Assembly (NCBI GenBank): GCA_030671095.1
Contig: DAOVAK010000182.1
Span: 1 to 6,171, forward strand
Source of the DNA: Deltaproteobacteria bacterium
Lineage (GTDB): Bacteria; Desulfobacterota; DSM-4660; Desulfatiglandales; HGW-15
Reading direction: 5' to 3'
Length of the DNA: 6,171 nt
This document shows positions 1 through 4,596 of this stretch, piece by piece (within the stretch, counting starts at the first letter, position 1; every line of letters begins with the position of its first letter). The position numbers and the translations under genes were made by a program. The notes under the pieces were generated by a model. The model saw nothing but the letters and a program-made list of their open reading frames with translations. It was not told the DNA's origin and ran no database searches.

Positions 1-182
1 GACATATCCCCTGTCGTCACCAGGGTAATGCGGGAGACAAGTGGGTCTGTTGTTTCAGCGACACAGAGGCTCTCAATATTAAAACCCCGGCCACTGAAAA
101 GGCCCGCAATTCGCGAGAGCACCCCGGGCTGATTATCAACCAGGATAGATAGGATGTGCTTTCTTCCTTCTTCATTCGTCAT
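1..182 (-). CDS. ilvN: Acetolactate synthase small (regulatory) subunit, N-terminal part, cut by the left edge
   Basis: Regulatory subunit of acetohydroxyacid synthase, which stimulates the large subunit and carries valine feedback control in the cytoplasm. About 60 codons are visible, starting [18 protein letters not shown] and followed by [20 protein letters not shown], then a LCVAETTD stretch and [11 protein letters not shown]. This is the conserved N-terminal ACT domain of IlvN/IlvH: the N-x-PGVL-x-R-x-xGLFSxRGxNIxSL signature is intact. The ATG at 182 is supported by GAGG at 188-191, five bases upstream. The rest lies beyond base 1. It lies downstream of the large-subunit gene on the same strand, the usual order, but the 262-base gap between them is unusually long because these genes normally abut or overlap. 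It is probably cotranscribed with ilvB under the attenuator at 2249-2424. The ilvN versus ilvH name is a convention and cannot be settled here. Confidence 0.95.
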   Translation of the reverse strand, partial: MTNEEGRKHILSILVDNQPGVLSRIAGLFSGRGFNIESLCVAETTDPLVSRITLVTTGDM

Positions 183-210
183 AATTGCCTCGTCTCTTCC
201 TCGCCATTTT

Positions 211-301
211 AACTTTAGTCACTTTAGTTCACTTCAGACACTTTAATTCACTTTAGTTAACTAGGCACTTTAGTCACTTTAGTCACTTTAGATCACTTTA
301 G
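211..301. repeat. Tandem 9/10-base ACTTTAG repeats, cluster A
   Basis: Ten copies of ACTTTAG or close variants begin at 212, 221, 231, 240, 250, 260, 267, 276, 285 and 295, so the spacing is 9 or 10 bases with a single 7. The typical full unit is CACTTTAGT, with an extra T or A in the longer ones. It fills most of the ilvN-proximal half of the gap between the two acetolactate synthase genes. The unit is not palindromic and has no unique spacers. Function is unknown. Confidence 0.9.
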
Positions 302-400
302 CTTGCCCGCCATAGCCATTTCTGAGCAACTCTTTCTGGTCGTTCATTTCGCACAGCTTCGCCATGCTCCAGTATTCTACGCGAAAAGGCGGCGGCGGGT
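302..400. other. Spacer between the two repeat clusters, with inverted ends and a small open frame
   Basis: About 99 bases of non-repetitive sequence sit between repeat clusters A and B. Its ends form an imperfect inverted pair, GCCCGCC near 305-311 and GGCGGCGGG at 391-399. On the minus strand a frame is open from the repeat at 404 through this spacer to a TAA at 288-290. The only ATG-initiated part is 365 to 288 (25 codons, MAKLCEMNDQ then KELLRNGYGG), and its GGAG sits only two bases before the ATG, which is too close for a normal ribosome site. I do not recognise the peptide and do not call it a gene. It may be the core of a dispersed intergenic element whose flanks are the 9/10-base repeats. 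Confidence 0.35.
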
Positions 401-444
401 CACTTTAGTCACTCTAGTTCACTTTATTCACTTTAGATCACTTA
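400..444. repeat. Tandem 9/10-base ACTTTAG repeats, cluster B
   Basis: Five copies of the same unit as cluster A begin at 402, 411 (ACTCTAG), 421 (ACTTTAT), 430 and 440 (truncated ACTTA). The last copy runs directly into the stop codon of the acetolactate synthase large subunit at 445-447. The identical unit and the same alternation of 9 and 10 bases show that clusters A and B are one repeat family split by the spacer. Confidence 0.85.
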
Positions 445-2139
445 TCAAACCAACAACATCTCAGTGATAGGTGCGCCCGCCGGTACCATGGGATAGACAC
501 ACTCTTCTGGTTCAACAACAAAGTCCATGATAACCGGCTTCTTGATAGAGAGGCCCTTTTTGAGAATGGATACAACCTCATCAGGCCTTGTGGCCCGCAA
601 TCCCACTGCACCATAGGCCTCAGCAAGTTTTACGAAATCAGGGGCATGATCCAGGCCAGTACAGGCATAACACCGATCAAAGAACAATTCCTGCCACTGG
701 CGTACCATCCCCAGATAGGAGTTGTTCAGGATGACTATTTTGACAGGGAGATTATATTGCGTCGCTGTTGCCATCTCCTGAATATTCATCTGGATGCTTC
801 CATCGCCCGCAATGTCCACCACCAGCCTGTCAGGATGTGCGATTTGAGCCCCTATGGCTGCTGGTAACCCGAAACCCATGCACCCCAATCCCCCTGAAGT
901 GATAAAGGCATTTGGACTGTCAAAGTGGTAATACTGGGCAGCCCACATCTGGTTCTGGCCCACTTCAGTGGTGATAATGGCCCTCCCTTTGGTCAATTCA
1001 TAGAGTTTCTCCACCACAAATTGAGGTTTGATAACGCCTTTTTGTTCATAGGCAAGGGGTTTAGTCGCCTTCCATTCCGCTATCTGATTCAGCCATGCTT
1101 TCCTCTTTTGTTTGAGGTTGCCCATCTTTTCTTTGCTGAGCAGGCTATTCAGTTTTCGAAGTGTAATCTTGCAATCTCCCACCACGGGAATCGTAACCGG
1201 AATGTTTTTGCGGATTGAGGTGGGGTCAATGTCAATGTGAATGATCTTGGCCTTCGGCGCAAAGGTGTCAGTCTTTCCTGTCACACGATCATCAAAACGG
1301 ACCCCAACAGCAATCAGGAGATCACATTCCCCAGATGACATATTTGCTCGATATGTACCATGCATCCCTATCATGCCAAGCCACAATGGATCCTTGGCAG
1401 GGAAAGCCCCAAGGCCCATGAGGGTGGCCGTGACAGGAGCATTGATCTTCCTGGCTAACTGGGTCAGTTCCTTTGCCGCCCTGGAGAGGATGACACCCCC
1501 CCCTGCAAAGACAACGGGCTTCTTGGCTTCTTTGATTATCTTGACCGCCTTGGGCAACTGCTTGATATTCGGCTCGTAGGTGGGATTGTACGACTTGAGT
1601 CGCATGTCTTTCACCGGTTTGTAATGGGTGGTCGATTGTACCACATCTTTGGGGAGATCTATGAGAACCGGGCCTGGACGTCCCGATCGGGCAATATAGA
1701 ATGCCTCTTTGATCGTTCTGGCCAGATCCTCCACACGTTGGACCAGGTAGTTGTGTTTGGTACATGGGCGTGTAATCCCCACAATATCCACTTCTTGAAA
1801 GGCGTCATTTCCTATTAGCTGACTGGGAACCTGTCCGGTGAGGACGACGATGGGAACCGAGTCCATGTAGGCAGATGCGATACCGCTTACGGTGTTTGTG
1901 GCACCCGGTCCAGAGGTCACCAGGCATACGCCCACACCTCCTGATGCCCGTGCATAACCATCTGCCGCATGAACGGCACCCTGTTCATGCCGGACCAGGA
2001 TATGCCTTATGTCCGTCTTGGCTAGCTCGTCATAGATTTCAATGACCGCACCACCTGGATAACCAAATATGGTGTCAACCCCTTCCTCTTGCAATGCCTT
2101 CATTAAGATCTGTGCACCTGTTAAATTAATGATGAACAC
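445..2139 (-). CDS. ilvB: Acetolactate synthase large (catalytic) subunit
   Basis: ThDP- and FAD-dependent acetohydroxyacid synthase: condenses two pyruvates to acetolactate, or pyruvate with 2-ketobutyrate, the first shared step of Val, Leu and Ile synthesis. At 564 residues it is full length for the family. The N-terminal pyrimidine-binding domain (about 5-170) holds FGYPGGAV (25-32), the catalytic Glu52 in RHEQGA and [24 protein letters not shown] (102-118) is the conserved herbicide-contact region, with Pro105. The middle FAD/Rossmann-like domain spans about 195-330. The C-terminal domain carries the ThDP/Mg motif GDGS (446-449) ending in NN (472-473), then GMVRQWQ (477-483) with Trp482. 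The C-terminal VYPMVPAGA is typical of bacterial enzymes. The 5' end is uncertain. The GTG at 2139 gives this length but abuts the purine-rich AAAGGGG (2140-2146), leaving no spacing; ATC (2133) or ATT (2130) would be better spaced, and the first ATG at 2103 would remove conserved LTGAQIL. Confidence 0.97.
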   Translation of the reverse strand: MFIINLTGAQILMKALQEEGVDTIFGYPGGAVIEIYDELAKTDIRHILVRHEQGAVHAADGYARASGGVGVCLVTSGPGATNTVSGIASAYMDSVPIVVLTGQVPSQLIGNDAFQEVDIVGITRPCTKHNYLVQRVEDLARTIKEAFYIARSGRPGPVLIDLPKDVVQSTTHYKPVKDMRLKSYNPTYEPNIKQLPKAVKIIKEAKKPVVFAGGGVILSRAAKELTQLARKINAPVTATLMGLGAFPAKDPLWLGMIGMHGTYRANMSSGECDLLIAVGVRFDDRVTGKTDTFAPKAKIIHIDIDPTSIRKNIPVTIPVVGDCKITLRKLNSLLSKEKMGNLKQKRKAWLNQIAEWKATKPLAYEQKGVIKPQFVVEKLYELTKGRAIITTEVGQNQMWAAQYYHFDSPNAFITSGGLGCMGFGLPAAIGAQIAHPDRLVVDIAGDGSIQMNIQEMATATQYNLPVKIVILNNSYLGMVRQWQELFFDRCYACTGLDHAPDFVKLAEAYGAVGLRATRPDEVVSILKKGLSIKKPVIMDFVVEPEECVYPMVPAGAPITEMLLV

Positions 2140-2146
2140 CCCCTTT
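2137..2146 (-). promoter_or_regulatory. Shine-Dalgarno sequence overlapping the annotated ilvB start
   Basis: On the minus strand AAAGGGGGTG is a strong match to the anti-SD complement, but its last three bases are the GTG taken as the start codon at 2139. Normal spacing of 5-8 bases from the G run would place initiation at ATC (2133) or ATT (2130), both in frame. There is no ATG, GTG or TTG at a usual distance. This site therefore questions the start codon of the large subunit. Confidence 0.6.
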
Positions 2147-2154
2147 AATGTTTT

Positions 2155-2200
2155 GTTATTAGTGATTCGTTATTCGTTATTAGTCATCAGTCGCTAGTAC
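2155..2200. repeat. Degenerate heptad repeats in the ilvB 5' untranslated region
   Basis: Six consecutive seven-base units in perfect register on the plus strand: GTTATTA, GTGATTC, GTTATTC, GTTATTA, GTCATCA, GTCGCTA, followed by GTAC. Each begins with GT and ends in A or C. The run lies between the attenuator terminator and the ilvB ribosome site, so it would be in the readthrough mRNA. Function is unknown; it differs in sequence and period from the ACTTTAG repeats after ilvB. Confidence 0.75.
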
Positions 2201-2248
2201 TTGATTCCATATTTTGGCTCGGAGGGATCACTCTCTCCTTTTTAGCCC

Positions 2249-2288
2249 AAAAAAAATCCGTTACCAGGTGGGCCTGATAACGGATTTT
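2249..2288 (-). terminator. Intrinsic terminator of the ilvB leader (attenuator stem 3:4)
   Basis: In the minus-strand RNA, AAAAUCCGUUAUCAGG (2288-2273) pairs along all 16 positions with CCUGGUAACGGAUUUU (2268-2253), with one G-U pair and a CCCA loop. The 3' arm runs into eight consecutive U (complement of 2249-2256). This is a textbook rho-independent terminator. It sits downstream of the leader peptide stop and about 110 bases before the ilvB start, so it stops transcription before the structural genes rather than after a gene. Confidence 0.93.
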
Positions 2289-2395
2289 GATGAACGAGCT
2301 TTTAAAATTATCGCATTACCAGGCCCGGTAGCTTGCTTCTTACTACCAGAAGGCGAAGCAGCAGGGATACAACTACCCCTGTTACCCTGATAATG
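2273..2395 (-). promoter_or_regulatory. Antiterminator and protector pairings of the ilvB attenuator
   Basis: Segment 1 (2395-2386, CAUUAUCAGG, codons 10-13 of the leader peptide) can pair over 10 positions, with one G-U, with segment 2 (2323-2314, CCUGGUAAUG, near the leader stop). Segment 2 can instead pair with segment 3 (2288-2273, 5' arm of the terminator). That 2:3 pairing begins with eight contiguous pairs, CCUGGUAA to UUAUCAGG, and continues with bulges to UUUU (2307-2304) against AAAA. The 1:2 and 3:4 pair favours termination, and 2:3 favours readthrough. A ribosome stalled on Val/Ile codons 8-14 would mask segment 1 and free segment 2; one that reaches the stop at 2308 would cover segment 2. 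A local eight-pair hairpin with a GUUG loop (2381-2362) also forms inside the leader. The folding is read by eye, without energy calculation. Confidence 0.85.
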
Positions 2396-2424
2396 ACGAC
2401 AATGTTGAGATGACTGCGGTCCAT
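2308..2424 (-). CDS. Val/Ile/Leu-rich leader peptide of the ilvB attenuator
   Basis: A 38-codon frame, ATG at 2424 and TAA at 2308-2310, encoding MDRSHLNIVVIIRVTG followed by VVVSLLLRLLVV and a short tail ending LVMR. It contains nine Val, eight Leu and three Ile, so 20 of 38 residues are the end products of the pathway it precedes. Runs NIVVII, VVV and LLLRLLVV are the stalling sites expected of an attenuator leader. GGAAACGGAAG just before the ATG provides the ribosome site. It resembles the E. coli ilvB leader IvbL in role and in Val runs, not in alignable sequence. Its last codons overlap RNA segment 2 and the intrinsic terminator follows 20 bases after the stop. It is translated to sense tRNA charging and the peptide itself probably has no function. 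Confidence 0.9.
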   Translation of the reverse strand: MDRSHLNIVVIIRVTGVVVSLLLRLLVVRSKLPGLVMR

Positions 2425-2467
2425 CTTCCGTTTCCGTGCAGAATTGTTATTTTATATCGAAATTGTA

Positions 2468-2497
2468 TATTTATTAGCAAGAAGTGCCGCTTGTCAA
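2468..2497 (-). promoter_or_regulatory. Probable sigma-70 promoter of the ilvB leader transcript
   Basis: On the minus strand a perfect -35 TTGACA (2497-2492) is followed after 18 bases by an AT-rich TAAATA (2473-2468) as a weak -10, placing the start near 2461, about 37 bases before the leader ATG. An alternative just downstream is TTGCTA (2480-2475), 18 bases, TATAAA (2456-2451), which has the better -10 and the poorer -35. Either fits the leader; which is used cannot be told by eye. Confidence 0.6.
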
Positions 2498-2575
2498 TCT
2501 TTTTTTCTTGAAGGATTGATTTTTGCTAGAAATTCCTCAAATAAGGGCTTCGGCTCACGACCCTTTAAGTCAGAT

Positions 2576-2604
2576 TTGAACTTTCCTGACTTTTTTAATA
2601 GATT
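2576..2604 (+). promoter_or_regulatory. Possible promoter of the TrmJ-like gene
   Basis: TTGAAC (2576-2581), a 17-base T-rich spacer and TAGATT (2599-2604) each match four of six consensus bases. The predicted start near 2611 leaves a 5' leader of about 38 bases with AAGGGG at 2632-2637 before the ATG at 2649. This is a modest match in an AT-rich intergenic stretch. Confidence 0.35.
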
Positions 2605-2648
2605 AACTTAGACTTGTTTCGAGATAACGCGAAGGGGAATACAGAGAT

Positions 2649-3407
2649 ATGGCCGGTAGTGCAAATCTGGATAATATTCATATCATACTTATCAAACCCC
2701 AGATTCCTGAGAACATAGGGGCTGTTGCCCGGGCCATGACCAATATGGGTATTACGCACCTCGTGCTCGTGAACCCCAAGGATTGCGATCTATCCCGGGT
2801 ACTCAAGATGGCTACGGGCACCTCCATCGAGGTCGTGGAAGAGATGGAAGTCTACGATGATCTCGGGGAAGCGCTCGGTCCGTACCAGTATATCGTAGGG
2901 ACTACCGCTCGCCTTGGGAACCGCCGGCCTGCCATGGCAGACCCGCGTCATCTTGCCCAGGATCTCATTCCCATCACACAAAAAAATCGTGTGGCAATCC
3001 TTTTCGGGCCCGAAGATCGGGGCCTGTCGAACGACCAGCTCCGTTACTGCCATAAGATCGTCACCATAAATACCGCCTCTTTCTCATCCCTGAACCTTGC
3101 CCATGCGGTGATGATTGTCTGTTATGAAATTTTCATGGCCGGTGGCGAACCGGAAACCGCCTCCCTGCCCCGCCTTGCCAATAGCTTTGAACTGGAAGGG
3201 ATGTACGATCATATCCGGAATATTCTCATGAAGATTGGATTCCTCAATCCACAAAATCCCGAACACTGGATGATGAATATCAGACGCTTCCTCTCCCGTC
3301 TCCCCTTGAGGGCAAGGGAGGTGAAGGTTATCAGGGGCGTTTGCCGGCAGATTGATTGGTACTCAGAACAGGTGGAAAAGAAGGGGAAGGAAAAGAAAGG
3401 AGATTAG
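2649..3407 (+). CDS. trmJ: TrmJ-type tRNA (cytidine/uridine-32) 2'-O-methyltransferase
   Basis: SPOUT-superfamily RNA methyltransferase, TrmH group 1, expected to use S-adenosylmethionine to methylate the ribose of position 32 in the tRNA anticodon loop. It has 252 residues, close to the roughly 246 of E. coli TrmJ. The trefoil-knot domain fills about 8-165. Motif 1 is PENIGAVARAM (20-30) with Asn22 and the conserved Arg28; GTTAR (84-88) carries the second conserved Arg; motif 2 is FGPEDRGLS (119-127); motif 3 is SSLNLAHAV (146-154), whose Ser/Asn form the cofactor loop. The C-terminal helical part includes LRAREVKVIRG, typical of this family, and a very basic tail (KKGKEKKG). The ATG at 2649 has AAGGGG 11 bases upstream, slightly far. 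It is divergent from the ilv leader and convergent with the QueG-like gene, so likely monocistronic. The closest alternative is a related TrmH-family rRNA/tRNA methylase of the same group. Confidence 0.92.
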   Translation: MAGSANLDNIHIILIKPQIPENIGAVARAMTNMGITHLVLVNPKDCDLSRVLKMATGTSIEVVEEMEVYDDLGEALGPYQYIVGTTARLGNRRPAMADPRHLAQDLIPITQKNRVAILFGPEDRGLSNDQLRYCHKIVTINTASFSSLNLAHAVMIVCYEIFMAGGEPETASLPRLANSFELEGMYDHIRNILMKIGFLNPQNPEHWMMNIRRFLSRLPLRAREVKVIRGVCRQIDWYSEQVEKKGKEKKGD

Positions 3408-3419
3408 AGAGGACGGTAA

Positions 3420-3499
3420 GGGCGGGCTTGGCACCCGCTCCCAGCGGCCCCGTTGAAACGGGATCTCCACTTCGTTCTGACAAGGCGGGGGGCATCCGC
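3420..3499. other. GC-rich hairpins between convergent genes
   Basis: The 105-base gap between the convergent TrmJ-like and QueG-like genes holds three small inverted repeats: GCGGG/CCCGC (3422-3438, loop of seven), CCCGT/ACGGG with a TGAA loop (3449-3462), and GCGG/CCGC (3485-3499). The last is followed on the plus strand only by TCTTT and none has a proper U run on either strand, so they are not convincing intrinsic terminators. They could act as weak bidirectional terminators or mRNA 3' ends. Confidence 0.35.
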
Positions 3500-3512
3500 T
3501 CTTTATCCTGGA

Positions 3513-4565
3513 TCAATCTTGGACTTCCTCGTACAGCACTCTTGATTCCGGGCTCATACTAGCCAGCTGCTCTTTGGCCTCATCGGGCGAGACAGCTTCA
3601 AGAGAGCCGTCGAGGTTCTGCACAACGACCCCGCTGTTGATGAGCATTTCGTGGCGCCCTTTGCGTGTCTCCTTGTCCGGAGAGCACACAATCTGGCAGG
3701 AGCCGCAAGTCTGCCTCAGCTTTTTTTTCATCAAAGGGTGATAAAATCCCCCCTCGCACTCAGGCCTCTGCCAGTAGGCCTTGGCTGCGGGCCTGAAAAC
3801 CTCCAAAAACTCTTCGTCCTTTTCCGGGATTCTAAATCGAGCAGGTGTCCACGTAGACCATTTGCCTGATGAATGCAGCCCAGCAAAACCACCGCAGACA
3901 TATTCACAGCGGATATAGGCGCGGCGTTTCGAATAGGTGAACTCAACGCCGCCAAGCGTCACACGTGTCTCCTCCTTTGGATGCATCAATCCCGATGGGC
4001 ACAAGGCCATGCACAGACGACAATCGTCACAGTAATTCTCCTCCTGGGGTAGCGGGTCTGTGGGCACCAATTTTGCCGTTGTCACAGTCGCGCCGAGAAT
4101 TATGGCCGCACCTTCGTTCTTTGTAATGACATTGCCCGACAACCCGAAATGTCCGACACCGGAGCGGACGGCGAGGTATCTGAGAGAAATTGGGGGCATC
4201 ATATCATAAAGTCCCCGGGGAGTATCCGGTCTGTATTTCGCATTCGCTGCCAGGGGGACCGAAGGGTAACCCTTCTGTTCCAGAAAATCAGCCAGCCCCA
4301 GCGATATGCCGCTGGATTGGACGTTTCTCAACACATTATCTCTCTCATGTGAGAGGAAGTCTTTTTTCATCAAAAATGGAGGGATGAGGTTCTGGTCAAG
4401 CGGTACGGCAAAGCTTATGGCCGACTTTGCGTCTGGCATGACGTAGGAAAGATCTGCCGATGGAGGTCCTCCCGCAAGCGTCTGCACAGTTGCGATCCCG
4501 ACGGCACATGCCCCTTGGCACATAACATAGTCCATTACGGTTCGACTTAATTCATCCGTCATCAT
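3513..4565 (-). CDS. Epoxyqueuosine-reductase-like protein with two 4Fe-4S clusters
   Basis: 350 residues with the layout of the QueG family: a cobalamin-type N-terminal domain, then a two-cluster ferredoxin domain. SGVGHFGLSGN (135-145) corresponds to the family's aGlGwiGKn segment. The first cluster motif is CDDCRLCMALCP (179-190, Cys179, 182, 185, 189). The second uses CGSCQIVC (287-294, Cys287, 290, 294), probably with Cys220 of IRCEYVCGG as fourth ligand. It departs from true QueG: GWIGK is GHFGL, the second motif ends CSPD rather than CPWN, and no clear VDSGPVLER catalytic segment is present, although Asp121 lies nearby. It may be an uncharacterised paralogue rather than the tRNA queuosine enzyme, so no gene symbol is given. 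AGGAG (4573-4569) is three bases from the first ATG (4565) and six from the second (4562); the second is the better start. No signal peptide is visible. It follows the cyclase gene by 31 bases and is probably cotranscribed. Confidence 0.85.
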   Translation of the reverse strand: MMTDELSRTVMDYVMCQGACAVGIATVQTLAGGPPSADLSYVMPDAKSAISFAVPLDQNLIPPFLMKKDFLSHERDNVLRNVQSSGISLGLADFLEQKGYPSVPLAANAKYRPDTPRGLYDMMPPISLRYLAVRSGVGHFGLSGNVITKNEGAAIILGATVTTAKLVPTDPLPQEENYCDDCRLCMALCPSGLMHPKEETRVTLGGVEFTYSKRRAYIRCEYVCGGFAGLHSSGKWSTWTPARFRIPEKDEEFLEVFRPAAKAYWQRPECEGGFYHPLMKKKLRQTCGSCQIVCSPDKETRKGRHEMLINSGVVVQNLDGSLEAVSPDEAKEQLASMSPESRVLYEEVQD

Positions 4566-4596
4566 TTACTCCTTTTAATCCTTAACTGCCGCGTGA

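Noticed and set aside
211..444. CRISPR array
   Set aside because: The units are only 7-10 bases and contiguous, with no unique spacers of regular length and no cas genes nearby.
646..1579. Plus-strand frames opposite ilvB (646-867, 925-1218, 1241-1579)
   Set aside because: They are antisense to conserved catalytic-subunit sequence and show no family features.
1322..1765. 147-codon minus-strand frame inside ilvB
   Set aside because: It overlaps the well-supported acetolactate synthase in another frame, has Gly/Gln/His/Arg-rich low-complexity composition and no recognisable domain.
2249..2424. T-box or metabolite riboswitch upstream of ilvB
   Set aside because: I saw no T-box sequence or specifier-loop arrangement, whereas the translated Val/Leu/Ile-rich frame with overlapping alternative stems explains the region fully.
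2530..2570. Hairpin AAGGG/CCCTT with a GCTTCGGC-containing loop before the TrmJ-like gene
   Set aside because: The stem is only about five pairs with a long loop and no U run; it is not convincing as terminator or regulatory element.
2790..3266. Minus-strand frames opposite the TrmJ-like gene
   Set aside because: They are antisense to conserved SPOUT motifs and have no recognisable protein features.
3408..3512. Bidirectional intrinsic terminator between convergent genes
   Set aside because: Hairpins are present but short and none is followed by a U tract on either strand, so they are listed only as GC-rich hairpins.
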